Source of the DNA: Streptomyces sp. NBC_00536
Lineage (GTDB): Bacteria > Actinomycetota > Actinomycetes > Streptomycetales > Streptomycetaceae
Reading direction: 5' to 3'
NCBI RefSeq assembly: GCF_036346295.1
Contig: NZ_CP107819.1
Coordinates: forward strand, 8,184,001-8,248,000
DNA: 64,000 nt
The translations under genes were made by a program, and so were the position numbers. This document shows, piece by piece, positions 19,927-28,772 of the stretch (within the stretch, counting starts at the first letter, position 1; the number at the start of each line of letters is the position of its first letter). Below the pieces are notes generated by a model. That model saw only the letters and a program-made list of their open reading frames with translations, was not told the DNA's origin and did not search any database.

Positions 19927-20591
19927 GCATCCGCGTCCTGCTCGCCGACGACCAGGCGATGATCCGCGGCGGCCTGCGGCTCATCCTGGAGGACCAGGAG
20001 GACATCACCGTGGTCGGCGAGGCCGCCGACGGCGCACAGGCGGTCGAACTCGCCCGCCGACTGCGCCCCGACGTGTGCCTGGTCGACATCCGCATGCCGG
20101 GACTGGACGGCATCGATGTCACCCGCGCGCTGGCCGGCCCCGGAGTCTCCGCCCCGCTCCGGGTGGTCATCGTCACCACCTTCGACCTGGACGAGTACGT
20201 CCACGGAGCACTGCGCGCCGGGGCGGTCGGGTTCATCCTCAAGGGCGCCGCACCCTCGCTGCTCATCGAGGCCGTACGGGCGGCACACGCTGGGGACGCC
20301 CTGATCTCCCCGTCCGTCACCCTGCGCCTGCTGCGCAACCTCGCCCCGGCCCGTACGGCACCCGCCGCCCGCCCGGCCCATCCGCTCTCCGCACGCGAGA
20401 CGGAGGTGATCCGCGCCATCGCGCGGGGCCGCACCAACCAGGAGATCGCCGCCGCCCTCTTCATCACCCTCAGCACCGTCAAGAGCCACCTGGCGACCAT
20501 CCAGAACAAACTCGGCGTCCGCAACCGCGTCGAGATCGCCGCCTGGGCCTGGGAGAGCCGCCTCATGGACTCCGCCGAACCGCGCCGCTGA
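19923..20591 (+). CDS. NarL/LuxR-type response regulator
   Basis: 222 residues. The start is TTG 19923, inside the kinase stop codon and preceded by AAGGGGGA, so translation is coupled. The receiver domain has the acidic pair ADDQ, phospho-Asp in CLVDIRMPG (residue ~54), Thr in VIVTTFD and Lys in GFILKGA. The C-terminal LuxR helix-turn-helix reads LSARETEVIRAIARG and TLSTVKSHLATIQNKL. It is expected to regulate the divergent exporter genes. Confidence 0.92.
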   Translation: MSIRVLLADDQAMIRGGLRLILEDQEDITVVGEAADGAQAVELARRLRPDVCLVDIRMPGLDGIDVTRALAGPGVSAPLRVVIVTTFDLDEYVHGALRAGAVGFILKGAAPSLLIEAVRAAHAGDALISPSVTLRLLRNLAPARTAPAARPAHPLSARETEVIRAIARGRTNQEIAAALFITLSTVKSHLATIQNKLGVRNRVEIAAWAWESRLMDSAEPRR

Positions 20592-20784
20592 GCACCTGCT
20601 GGATCCCGCTTCCGGTCTCTTCACCCCCACCCCCGGGCGTGCCGGGCTTCAGGATCCCCCGGCCTGCTCCCGGAGCTTCGGGATAGGAGAACGCGGTGGC
20701 CGAAAGCCGGGTGGAACAGGCAGCGTCTGGCCGGATTATCCGGGTATGCCGGAATATGTAGAAGTGGTTCGAAACGGCCCAGTG

Positions 20785-20902
20785 CCTGGATAAAGTTGCA
20801 GGTCGGCAAGACTGCTCCCCGCGCCCGCGGGGGATGAACCCAACGGGATCATCGACAACATCAGCCCGTGGACCTGCTCCCCGCGCCCGCGGGGGTGCCC
20901 CC
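20785..20902 (+). CRISPR. Second orphan I-E-like CRISPR remnant with leader-like sequence
   Basis: Repeat 1 (20812-20841) starts CTGCTCCCCGCGCCCGCGGG and has one extra G before GATGAACCC. The spacer is 32 bases (20842-20873). Repeat 2 (20874-20902) keeps the palindromic core but its 3' end is decayed to GGTGCCCC, as is usual for a terminal repeat. The AT-richer ATAAAGTTGCAGGTCGGCAA directly upstream resembles the leader end of Streptomyces I-E arrays. No cas genes are in the window. Confidence 0.7.
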
Positions 20903-21184
20903 TGGGCCCGCCTGCTGCTTCTCGTCGAGGCTCCGGCCGTCGAGGGCGGGACTCGAGGGCGGCAGGGATCGTCAGCATCGGTCCGGTCCGGCAGGCCCGG
21001 CCGACAGCGGGCGCGGGTCACGCGTTCGTCGACGACTGCTTCCATGAAGACGAGGACGCCGGTCAAGCGCACGCGAGTGAAGGTCATGCCGCGCCCTCTG
21101 CTCGATTCAGGCAGTTCCGCGAGCCGTTCCGCGGGTACGCTCCCGTCAGCACCCAGTACGCAAGGCCGGGAGGCGGAGGTCGTC

Positions 21185-21754
21185 ATGGCGGAACCGGCGA
21201 GCGTGAGCGGGCCCCAGCTGCCTCCGAGCTACCCGCCCAAGACCCCGCCGCCCCCAAAGCGACCGGTGGAACCTCCCCGGCCCAACGGCGAGACGCAGGT
21301 GACGCTCACCGCGTCCGTTCCTCCGACCGTGCGTCGGCCGATTCGCATGAGCGTCCGCAACCGGCGAGCGGCCAACCGGACGATCCCCGCCGACAAGTGG
21401 GCTCCCAGCAAGGCGGTACGCCTGGTCACCGAGGCCGTCCGCTCGTGGGGCTACTCCTACCCGCAGGACGAGACCCTCGCAGAGGCGGTCGAGCTCCTCG
21501 TGGCGGGAGTCCTCGGCGACGGTGGCAAGCGCATCAGCGTGCACCTCGCCGACCAGGACGACCGGCTGCTGATCCTGGCACTCAGCCATCAGCCCGACCC
21601 AGCGCCAGCCTCAGCCACCGACAAGATGCTGACCGGACTTGCCGCCATCGCCGGGACAGCCAGCTGCGGCACGGACGCCGCAGCCGATGGGCGACGCGTC
21701 TGGGTGCTCATGGACACCAGCCCGCGGATGCGCGCAGCCTCGGCGGCACGCTGA
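21185..21754 (+). CDS. HATPase_c_2-like ATP-binding protein (anti-sigma-factor type)
   Basis: 189 residues from the ATG at 21185, with GGAGG upstream. Residues 1-75 are proline-rich and disordered (PPKTPPPPKRPVEPPRP). Residues ~85-185 resemble the small Streptomyces GHKL ATP-binding proteins related to RsbW/SpoIIAB: SKAVRLVTEAVRSWGY at the first helix, ELLVAGVLGDGGKRI where the N-box would be, and GRRVWVLMD at the last strand. The N-box is weak (no clear E-x-x-x-N), so ATP binding is uncertain. It stands alone, next to the CRISPR remnant. Confidence 0.6.
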   Translation: MAEPASVSGPQLPPSYPPKTPPPPKRPVEPPRPNGETQVTLTASVPPTVRRPIRMSVRNRRAANRTIPADKWAPSKAVRLVTEAVRSWGYSYPQDETLAEAVELLVAGVLGDGGKRISVHLADQDDRLLILALSHQPDPAPASATDKMLTGLAAIAGTASCGTDAAADGRRVWVLMDTSPRMRAASAAR

Positions 21755-22140
21755 CCCGCGGGGTTCGAAGCTCTGCGTTCGACCTCAGCGTCGATGCGGA
21801 GGGTCTCACCCCGGCGCGTGACGGCGGCAATGACTTCATCTGAGCTGGCGCCGAGTTGAGGTCCGGGGTTCTGATCGGCGGACGAGGCGAACGAACCCCA
21901 GTTCCGCCTCCCCGCTCCACGCCTGTGGGCGAGGTCGCGAGGTGCGGACCGTGCCCGACGTACGGGCGCCTCCACCGGGCTGGCCAGGAGCGCTGACGGA
22001 TGTTCTGGAGCGGGCCAGGAGACGGCCGATGGCGCCCAGGCCGTGCTGCGGAGCCGGGCACCCGACAGTTGCGGTGTGCGAATCGGACAGTGTGGGGGAA
22101 CGCGGCCCGCCAGGGACCGCCCGTGCCTACGCTGGGCGTC
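21755..22140. other. Intergenic stretch, no gene recognised
   Basis: 386 bases. Open frames here look like shadows. Its right end has CTACGCTGGGCGTC just before the ATG at 22141, the spacing of a -10 element driving a leaderless start; a similar arrangement precedes the MFS gene at 30803. Confidence 0.4.
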
Positions 22141-22272
22141 ATGGCACTCCAAGCCGCGACACCCCCGAGGGGCCCGAAGACGCCGACTCCGGCCGGGCGG
22201 CCGCCCGGGCCGGTCACGCCGGACAAGAATCCTCCTTCGCCTCCGCAGCCCCCGCCGCCCCCGGGCGCCTGA
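22141..22272 (+). CDS. Short proline-rich ORF upstream of the phosphotransferase remnant
   Basis: 43 residues, MALQAATPPRGPKTPTPAGR followed by a run ending in PPSPPQPPPPPGA. It has no ribosome-binding site, but CTACGCT lies 7 bases before the ATG, which would suit leaderless expression. Its stop is 2 bases before the next ATG (22275), so it could couple translation. No homology is recognised; it could equally be an untranslated leader. Confidence 0.3.
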   Translation: MALQAATPPRGPKTPTPAGRPPGPVTPDKNPPSPPQPPPPPGA

Positions 22273-22274
22273 CG

Positions 22275-23159
22275 ATGGGGGTCCGGCGCATCGGCTGGGC
22301 GCGGCTCCCCGATGAAGTGGTGCGGGCCGTCGGGGAGCGGCTCGGCGGCGTGCCCTACACGGCCGCCGACGTACAACACGCGGCGGCGTCCGGCGTGGCC
22401 GCGCTGCTGACCCTGCCCAGCGGCCTCGTCTTTGTGAAGGGGCAGCACGAACGTACCCCCGCCCCCAGCCCCACCGGCGCCGCCGTACCCGCCGGGGCGG
22501 AGGCGTCGCCGTGGGGGCCCGACTGGTCGCCCGTCGATGAGCTGGACCTTGAGGAGGCCGTCAACCCGTACGTGCCGGCCGGCGCCCCGCGCGTCCTGTG
22601 GCGCCTGCACACCCACGGCTGGCACCTCCTCGCCTTCGAGGGCCTGCCAGGGCGCGATGCCGAGTGCGCGCCCGGCTCACCGGACCTCGCGCCAGTCGCC
22701 GTAGCCCTCACCGAGCTGGCGACGGTCAGGGCGCCGTTCGGCCTGCGACTGCCCACGGCCTGGGACCGCTGGGGCTACTACTGCTCCTCGGACGACGACT
22801 AGGAGCAGCTCGCCGGGCACCACTTGCTGCACACCGACCCCGCGTCCACGAACGTCATCGTGAACGTCGGCCGGGCACATTTCGTGGACTGGTCCTGGCC
22901 CGCGGTCGGTCCGTCCTGGATCGACACGGCTCTGTGGGGCATGCGGCTCATTTCCACCGGCGGCCATACCCCTGACCAGGCGTGGGAGTGGACCCTCCGC
23001 GTGCCCGGGTGGAGGGATACGGACCCCAGGGCGCTGGCCGCCTTCACCCGGGCCGAGGCCCGTCGCTGGCACGATCTGGCCGCCGATCGGGTACCCACCG
23101 CGGCCGCGATCGGCGCGGCCGCCGACGCCTGGGCCGATGCCATCGCCGCCCGCGCCTGA
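22275..23159 (+). pseudogene. Aminoglycoside-phosphotransferase-like gene with an in-frame amber stop
   Basis: The frame from ATG 22275 encodes an APH/choline-kinase-fold protein: a nucleotide-binding lobe (LLTLPSGLVFVKG), NPYVPAGAPRVLWRLHTHGW, a motif LLAFEGLPGRDAECAPGS, then a TAG at 22800-22802. The same frame continues without another stop to 23159 and encodes the rest of the catalytic lobe: LLHTDPASTNVIVN (Brenner-type H-x-D-x-x-x-x-N loop) and AHFVDWSWPAVGPSWIDTA (the metal-binding Asp). The stop falls between lobes, so the truncated product would lack every catalytic residue. One nonsense change explains the break; readthrough or a sequencing error are the alternatives. Confidence 0.75.
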
Positions 23160-23199
23160 ACGCTGCCAGAAGTGCCGATCGGGCCCGTCAGCGGGTGCC

Positions 23200-23733
23200 T
23201 CAGGCGAAGTTCCACCTCTGGTTGCTGTCATCGCCGCCGTGACAGGTCCATTGGTGGATCTTCGCGCCGTTGTCCTTGGACCAGCCTTCGACGTCCATGC
23301 ACTTGCCGCTGTGGCGGTTGACGAGCTTGAACGTGTTGGCCTCGTCGCCCAGGTACTCGACCTTCCACTCCTGGCTGTCGGTGCCGTAGCACTCCCACTG
23401 GTGGATCTTGGCGCCGTCCGCGTACGAAGGCCCCTCGACGTCCATGCACTTCTTGCTGTTGAGATTGATCAGCCTGAAGTAGCCGATGTGGGCGCTGGAC
23501 GCCTCGAACGTCCACTTCTGGTTGTTGTCGTTGTCGAGCACGCAGCTCCACTGGTGAACCGCCGCTCCGTTGGCCAGGGACCGGGCCTCGACGTCGGCGC
23601 ACTTCTGGGAGTTCTGGCTCTTCATCTTGGTCGGTGCCGTGGGTGGATACGGGGCCAGAGCGCCGGCTGCCGGTGTTGCCATGACGCCGGCCAGCCCGAG
23701 GGCGAGCACCGCAGCGGCCGCAGTTGTACGCAT
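23200..23733 (-). CDS. Secreted ricin-B-type (beta-trefoil) lectin
   Basis: 177 residues from the ATG at 23733 behind GGGAGA. Residues 1-25 are a signal peptide (MRTTAAAAVLALGLAGVMA, cleavage near PAAGA). The mature part is a single beta-trefoil with three QxW-type repeats: QKWTF, QEWKV and NQRWNF, each preceded by C-x-DVE and GA-(A/K)-(V/I)-HQW. It should bind galactose-type or related sugars outside the cell. No catalytic domain is attached, which is less common than lectin modules fused to glycosidases. It stands alone between convergent and divergent neighbours. Confidence 0.88.
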   Translation of the reverse strand: MRTTAAAAVLALGLAGVMATPAAGALAPYPPTAPTKMKSQNSQKCADVEARSLANGAAVHQWSCVLDNDNNQKWTFEASSAHIGYFRLINLNSKKCMDVEGPSYADGAKIHQWECYGTDSQEWKVEYLGDEANTFKLVNRHSGKCMDVEGWSKDNGAKIHQWTCHGGDDSNQRWNFA

Positions 23734-23929
23734 ACGTTCTCCCACAGTCGTCCTGAGTCGTGAGTAGTCGTGCTGAGTCGTTCCGCGGACCGGTCCCCGC
23801 CGGTCCCGCAGGCGAACGTAACAGCGACGCGTACGCCGCAGGGATCCCCCACCTGGGTGATCCATAGGGCCCGTGACCAGCAGAAACGGTTGGCCAGCGC
23901 CATCGGCCGCACCGCCGTCCCGGCTGCCG

Positions 23930-24385
23930 TTACGGCGCCTCCGTCACCGCCACCGGACGTGGTTCGGCGCGACGTTGGACGTCGAACGCCTGGCGGGCGG
24001 CGGCGATCTCCGGGACGTGCGCCACCGACCACTCCGCGATCGCGGTGGTCAGCCGTCCGGCCTCCACCCCCAGGTCACTCAGGGCGTACTCCACACGGGG
24101 CGGAACGGTGGCGTAGACCGTACGGCGGACCAGGCCTGACCGTTCCAGCTCGCGGAGCGTCTGGCTCAGCATCTTCTGCGTGATGCCGTCGAGGAGGCGG
24201 CGGAGTTCGTTGAAGCGCAGCGGCCCGTCCTGCCGCCGCAACGCCGCCAGGACGTACAGCGTCCACTTGTTGGCGAGCACCTCGACGACCGTGCGCGACG
24301 GGCAGTCACGGCGGTAGGTGGAAGTCCAGCGGTCGAGGCCGAGGTTGAGGCCGAGGTCGAGATCCTGTTCCGAGGTAGTACCCAT
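23930..24385 (-). CDS. HxlR-family transcriptional regulator
   Basis: 151 residues from the ATG at 24385. The winged helix reads CPSRTVVEVLANKWTLYVLA, RFNELRRLLDGITQKMLSQT and LRELERSGLVRRTVY, with the conserved Cys near the N-terminus seen in thiol-sensing HxlR proteins such as YodB. It is divergent from the quinone-reductase-like gene at 24500. A 14-bp palindrome (24388-24401) touches its start codon, so autorepression and control of the divergent enzyme are likely. The inducer could be quinones or aldehydes, by analogy. Confidence 0.88.
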   Translation of the reverse strand: MGTTSEQDLDLGLNLGLDRWTSTYRRDCPSRTVVEVLANKWTLYVLAALRRQDGPLRFNELRRLLDGITQKMLSQTLRELERSGLVRRTVYATVPPRVEYALSDLGVEAGRLTTAIAEWSVAHVPEIAAARQAFDVQRRAEPRPVAVTEAP

Positions 24386-24387
24386 GA

Positions 24388-24401
24388 GGTACCTAGGTAT
24401 C
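24388..24401. promoter_or_regulatory. HxlR operator-like palindrome
   Basis: GGTACCTAGGTATC, palindromic apart from one pair, lying 2 bases upstream of the HxlR start codon. A further GGTACC occurs at 24425-24430. The divergent oxidoreductase starts at 24500. Confidence 0.55.
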
Positions 24402-24499
24402 AAAAAGGTGCCTTCTATGCAACGGGTACCACTTCCCACCAGGATGGGAGCAGCGATCAAGCGGTCGCAGTCCCGTGAGGAGAGGTAGAGGGGTATCCC

Positions 24500-25459
24500 A
24501 TGACCAGCAGCATGTACGCCGTGAGCCAGCGGTCCTACGGCGGCCCCGAGGTGCTTGAGCTCGTCGAGACCGACCGGCCGGAGCCGGGGCCGGGCGAGGT
24601 CCTGGTGCGGATCCGCGCCGCCGCGGTCAATCCCGCGGACTGGAAGATCCGCTCCGGAGACGTGCGCAGGTTCGGCGAACCACCCTTCACGGAACAACCG
24701 TTCACGCTCGGGTTGGACCTGTCCGGTGTGGTCGAGGCCGTCGGCGCGGAGGTGACCCGGTTCCGGCCCGGTGACGCGGTGTTCGGGAACGCCTTCCCAC
24801 CGCACGGCGCCCACGCGCAATACGCGGTCACCTCGGAGCAGTGGCTCGCCGCCGTTCCGCGGGGCGTGGACCATGTGCACGCCGCCGCGCTGCCGACCGT
24901 GGGCCTCACCGCCTGGCAATCGCTCACGCGCGCCGTCTCACTGAGCGAGGGTCAGCGAGTCCTCATCCACGGGGCGGCCGGCGGGATCGGCCACCTGGCC
25001 GTGCAGATCGCCAAGGCACAGGGCGCGTACGTGATCGGCACGGCCCGCACGGGCAAGCACGCCTTCCTGTACGACCTGGGCGCCGACGAGGTCATCGACT
25101 ACACGCAGGTCGACTTCGCCCAGGCCGTACGGGACGTCGACATCGTCCTGGACCCGATCGCCGACGACTACGGGCCCCGCTCCCTGGCCGTGCTCGCGCC
25201 GGGCGGCACGCTCATCGACGTACGCGGCACCGGCCCCGACCGCAGCACCGTCCGGGAGCAGGCCGCGGCACGCGGTCTGCGCTTCGTCGAGTTCGGCTTC
25301 ACCCCGTCCGGGACCGACCTGGAGAGCATCGCCGAACTGGCGGAAGGCGGCGCCCTGCGGGTCTCGGTCGAGAAGGTGCTGCCGCTACGGGAGGCGGCCG
25401 AGGCCCACCGGCTCAGCGAAGGGGGCCGAGTCAAGGGCAAGATCGTCCTCACCGTCTGA
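24500..25459 (+). CDS. NADP-dependent quinone-reductase-like oxidoreductase (MDR superfamily)
   Basis: 319 residues, a medium-chain dehydrogenase/reductase without zinc ligands. The catalytic N-terminal domain has YGGPEVLELVE and NPADWKIRSGD; the Rossmann motif is VLIHGAAGGIGHLAVQIAK (~150-168), typical of zeta-crystallin/QOR-like enzymes that reduce quinones or enones with NADPH. GAGG-containing sequence upstream supports the ATG. The divergent HxlR regulator and its operator suggest induction by electrophiles. Confidence 0.9.
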   Translation: MTSSMYAVSQRSYGGPEVLELVETDRPEPGPGEVLVRIRAAAVNPADWKIRSGDVRRFGEPPFTEQPFTLGLDLSGVVEAVGAEVTRFRPGDAVFGNAFPPHGAHAQYAVTSEQWLAAVPRGVDHVHAAALPTVGLTAWQSLTRAVSLSEGQRVLIHGAAGGIGHLAVQIAKAQGAYVIGTARTGKHAFLYDLGADEVIDYTQVDFAQAVRDVDIVLDPIADDYGPRSLAVLAPGGTLIDVRGTGPDRSTVREQAAARGLRFVEFGFTPSGTDLESIAELAEGGALRVSVEKVLPLREAAEAHRLSEGGRVKGKIVLTV

Positions 25460-25608
25460 CGGGTTGTTCGGCGCGGGATGACAGAGCCTGTCCCGTAGGG
25501 GACAGGGCAGTCGGCATCCCCACGCGGGCCCCGAGGGGGTTTTCCCCCTGTGCGGCCCGGGGGGTCGCTCCATGTCGCGGCGGAGCGGCCGGCGGGCAGG
25601 ATCCATCC

Positions 25609-26844
25609 ATGACTTCACGGCGAACAAGAATCCGGATTATGGCTGGTGCGGCGGTCTTGGGAAGTGTGTCCGTGTCCGCCCTGGTGGGTGTGGCTCCGGT
25701 CTCGGCGGCGGCCGACTCCCACAGTGACTGGGCACGGGGTGGGGCCGTCGTCTCCGTCGAGCAAGCGGCCGACCTCACAGCGGAGGAAGTGGCCGGGGAA
25801 CTCCGGGGAAAGATCGACTCGTCCCAGCTCCGCTACGGCGTGACCGCCTATCGGGTCACCTACCGCACCACCGACAGCGCGGGCGCCCCCACGACCGCGA
25901 GCCAGCTCGTCGTCCTGCCCAAGAACGGGGCACGCCACCTGTCCACCGTCTCCTGGCTGCACGGCACCACCGTCTACCGCAAGGACGTCGCCTCGGAGAA
26001 TCCGAAGTCGGACGACCGGCTCGCCGCCCTGCTGTTCGCCTCGACCGGGCGGGCCGTTTCGGCGCCCGACTACGTGGGCCTCGGATCGGGCGAAGGCTTC
26101 CACCCCTACGGTGGCCCCCGGGCCACCGTCGCGGCCTCGGTGGACGGCCTGCGCGCGGCCCGCACCGTGGCCCACCGGAGCGGCCGGGAGCTGGAGCAGA
26201 AGGTTCAGGTCAGCGGGTTCTCACAGGGCGGCCCCGCGACCATGCTGGTGGGCCGGGCACTTCAGCAGGAGGGCGCCGACCGCTACTTCCGGCTGGGGGC
26301 GCTCGCCCCGGTCAGCGGCCCCTACAGCCTCTCGGCCTTCGAGGCCGCCGCAGCCGACGACAAGATCGCCAAATCCGGCATCTACCTCGCCTACTTCGTC
26401 ACCGCGTGGAACAAGATGTACGGCCTCTACACGTCACCCGGCGATGTCTTCCGCTCTCCCTACGCGAGTGAGGTGGAGGGCCTGTTCGACGGCTATCACA
26501 CCACCCAGCAGATCGTCGACGCACTCCCGGCGGCCTCCAAGGACCTGTTCACCGAGGACTTCCTGAACAAGATCCGCAGGCCCGACGGTGTCCTGAAGGA
26601 CAGGCTCCGCCCGATGGACAACACGTGCGACTGGCGGCCGAACGTACCGGTGGAGATCTTCCACGGCCGGGGCGACAAGGACGTCGACTTCAGTCACGCG
26701 ACGTACTGCGCCGACCAGTTGACCAGGAACGGCGCCGCACACCGGCTGACCGACGTCGGCGACTACGACCACAACGGATCGGTTCAGCAAGCCCTGCCCC
26801 GGATCGTCAGATTCTTCGACGAGTCGGCGGCGAAGACCGACTGA
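25609..26844 (+). CDS. Secreted alpha/beta hydrolase, lipase-like
   Basis: 411 residues from the ATG at 25609. Residues 1-37 are a signal peptide (RIRIMAGAAVLGSVSVSALV, cleavage after VSAAA). The mature enzyme has an oxyanion segment SWLHGTTVYR, the nucleophile elbow SGFSQGGPA (~205), a late acid residue near HGRGDKDVDF and catalytic His in GDYDHNGSV. The layout resembles the secretory lipase (LIP)/feruloyl-esterase-like hydrolases. It lies 150 bp after the oxidoreductase gene, with probably its own promoter. Confidence 0.82.
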   Translation: MTSRRTRIRIMAGAAVLGSVSVSALVGVAPVSAAADSHSDWARGGAVVSVEQAADLTAEEVAGELRGKIDSSQLRYGVTAYRVTYRTTDSAGAPTTASQLVVLPKNGARHLSTVSWLHGTTVYRKDVASENPKSDDRLAALLFASTGRAVSAPDYVGLGSGEGFHPYGGPRATVAASVDGLRAARTVAHRSGRELEQKVQVSGFSQGGPATMLVGRALQQEGADRYFRLGALAPVSGPYSLSAFEAAAADDKIAKSGIYLAYFVTAWNKMYGLYTSPGDVFRSPYASEVEGLFDGYHTTQQIVDALPAASKDLFTEDFLNKIRRPDGVLKDRLRPMDNTCDWRPNVPVEIFHGRGDKDVDFSHATYCADQLTRNGAAHRLTDVGDYDHNGSVQQALPRIVRFFDESAAKTD

Positions 26845-26883
26845 AGCACGCCGGCTCGAACCGGCCGTAGGTAGGGTTCGCCC

Positions 26884-27372
26884 ATGGCGAGCCGGCACCG
26901 TTCGACGGGTTTCACCGAGGCCCAGCTGTCGATCATCGACGAACTGGGAGTCCTGCCGTTCCCCGAGCAGGAAGGCAGGCCGGGGACGGGCGGCGGGTGG
27001 GGTGGGCCTGGATATCACGTGGCCGTGCTCCGGCAGAGCCAGGACTTCTGGGATGACCGGAGCGACGAGATCGTCGAGGCGGCCGAGAAAGAGCTCGAAG
27101 CCGATCTCGATGCCCTGGTGGCCGTTCTGACCGCCCGTTGGGGCGCCCCCACGACGGTCGACCTGTGGCCGTATCTCGGGTTCGACCATCCGGACCCTGA
27201 GTTCACGGCTCCCGAGCCGTTGGGCTTCCTGTGCAACGTCGCCGGCCGCATGCAGGTGTGGCGGCCGCCGTCCTCTGGCCGATGGCTCGCGCTGGCCATC
27301 GGTCAGGCGGATCGGGAGCTGCCCTTCGAACTGCTCGCCGCCATGGGTGAGGCGTCCTCGCTCCCGGGATGA
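26884..27372 (+). CDS. Hypothetical protein, 162 residues
   Basis: Soluble, acidic protein without signal peptide or membrane segments. Notable stretches: FTEAQLSIIDELGVLPFPEQ, a helix rich in Glu (EIVEAAEKELEADLDALVAV) and a C-terminal GRWLALAIGQADRELPFELL. Codon use is typical for the genome and it begins 39 bp after the hydrolase, so it may be co-transcribed. I do not recognise the family. Confidence 0.65.
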   Translation: MASRHRSTGFTEAQLSIIDELGVLPFPEQEGRPGTGGGWGGPGYHVAVLRQSQDFWDDRSDEIVEAAEKELEADLDALVAVLTARWGAPTTVDLWPYLGFDHPDPEFTAPEPLGFLCNVAGRMQVWRPPSSGRWLALAIGQADRELPFELLAAMGEASSLPG

Positions 27373-27432
27373 GTCGGGCCCGGAGGCCGTCACGGCGCGG
27401 AAGTGCATACGTACGCACGTTCGTACACACGT

Positions 27433-27810
27433 TTACATGCCCGGTATGTCGTAGCCGGGGTCCGGATGCTGACGGGGGGTCCACCACTCGGTAAGACCCC
27501 ACACCCCGAGCGCGAGCGCTGCCAGGGCCGCGACCGCCCCAGCCCACGGCGGTACCCGCCTGACGGCCATGGCCCAGGTGAAGAGCGGCACCAGCGCGCC
27601 GCCGAGCAGGATGAGCGGCAGGTCGACGAAGACCACGCTCAGGTCGCGGGCGTGGCCCTCGAACCCCCCGTCAATACTGAACGCGGCCCGGGGTAGCCAG
27701 ACAGCCAGCCCGGTCAACGCACCGAGGCCCGCGAAGAAGTATCTGGCCTGACGCGCCTGACGCTCGTCCTGCGGCTTCAAACCGGTCCGCCCTGGGGTGT
27801 TTTCCCTCAT
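27433..27810 (-). CDS. Small membrane protein coupled to the streptogramin-resistance genes
   Basis: 125 residues from the ATG at 27810, which overlaps the Vgb-like stop by 3 bases (ATGA). Three hydrophobic segments are visible: YFFAGLGALTGLAVWL, VVFVDLPLILLGGALVPLFT and GAVAALAALALGVWGL. The C-terminal tail is soluble. The coupling implies a shared purpose with the lyase and acetyltransferase genes, but no transporter signature is present. Family not recognised. Confidence 0.7.
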   Translation of the reverse strand: MRENTPGRTGLKPQDERQARQARYFFAGLGALTGLAVWLPRAAFSIDGGFEGHARDLSVVFVDLPLILLGGALVPLFTWAMAVRRVPPWAGAVAALAALALGVWGLTEWWTPRQHPDPGYDIPGM

Positions 27811-28772
27811 GCCCTCTGGACGTGGCAGCCAGACGCACGGTTGCAGGGACAGCCGGCGCCTACGGTGGTGGTGGTCGGTTCGATGCGGGCCAGTGCGCCC
27901 GTCTCCAGCGCCGTCCACAGGGCGCCGTCCGGGCCCACCGTGATCCCGTGCGGCTCGGAGGCCGGGGTGGGCAGGTCGTGGAGGGTGATGGTGCCGTCGG
28001 GGGTGATCGAGCCGACGCGGTTGGCGCCCCACTCGGTGAACCACGCCGTGCCGTCGGCGTCGGTGGTGACGGCATGCGGCCGGGCCGTGCGGTCGGGGAG
28101 CGGGTATTCGGTGATCCGGCCGTCGGGGGTCCTCCGACCGATCTGACCGGCCGCGATCTCCGTGAACCAGACGCTTCCATCCGGGCCCACGGCGATTCCG
28201 ACCGGTGCGGCCGCCTCGGTGGGGAGCTCCTGGACCGTGATGCGGCCGTCCATGCCGATGCGGCCGATGGCGTTGGCCCGGTTCATCGTGAACCACATCG
28301 CGTCCCCGGCCGCGGCGATCGCGGAGGGGAACGCGGAGGGAGACGCGCCGGTGCGCGGTCGCGGCAGCGGGTACTCCGTGACCGTTCCGTCGGTGGTGAT
28401 GCGGCCGATGCGGTCGGCGGCGGTCTCGGTGAACCACAGCGCGCCGTCCGGCCCCGCGGCGATGCCGAAGGGGCCGCACTCCGGGGTCGGCGGCGCGAAC
28501 TCCGTCACCTGGCCGGCCGTCGTGATCCGCCCGATCCGGTGCGCCCGGTACGTGGTGAACCACAGAGCGCCGTCCGGCCCGTTGCAGATGACCGTCGGGC
28601 TGCTGTCCGGGGCGAGCTGATGGCTGGTCGGCTCCTGTCCCGGGACGAGCCGACCGATCCTGGCGCTGTGCACCAGGGTGAACCAGAGCGCGCCGTCCGG
28701 GCCGGTGGTGAGGGCGTACGGGCCGCTGTCGCGGCCGGACACCGGGTACTCCTCGACGTCCGGGGTCGTCAC
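27807..28772 (-). CDS. vgb: Virginiamycin B lyase-like (Vgb family) beta-propeller
   Basis: 321 residues from the GTG at 28772, which overlaps the upstream acetyltransferase stop (GTGA). About seven blades repeat GPDGALWFT...IGRI-(T)-T-DG, the Vgb propeller pattern. Vgb linearises type B streptogramins by a Mg-dependent elimination at the ester bond. The catalytic His and Glu known from Vgb appear conserved in [11 protein letters not shown] and in [11 protein letters not shown] near the C-terminus. There is no signal peptide, so it acts in the cytoplasm. Pairing with a Vat-type enzyme strongly supports streptogramin resistance rather than a generic propeller. Confidence 0.82.
   Translation of the reverse strand: MTTPDVEEYPVSGRDSGPYALTTGPDGALWFTLVHSARIGRLVPGQEPTSHQLAPDSSPTVICNGPDGALWFTTYRAHRIGRITTAGQVTEFAPPTPECGPFGIAAGPDGALWFTETAADRIGRITTDGTVTEYPLPRPRTGASPSAFPSAIAAAGDAMWFTMNRANAIGRIGMDGRITVQELPTEAAAPVGIAVGPDGSVWFTEIAAGQIGRRTPDGRITEYPLPDRTARPHAVTTDADGTAWFTEWGANRVGSITPDGTITLHDLPTPASEPHGITVGPDGALWTALETGALARIEPTTTTVGAGCPCNRASGCHVQRA

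Noticed and set aside
27373..27432. TACGTACGCACGTTCGTACAC as a bidirectional terminator
   Set aside because: Only short, imperfect pairing; alternating pyrimidine-purine steps explain the look. Not strong enough to call.
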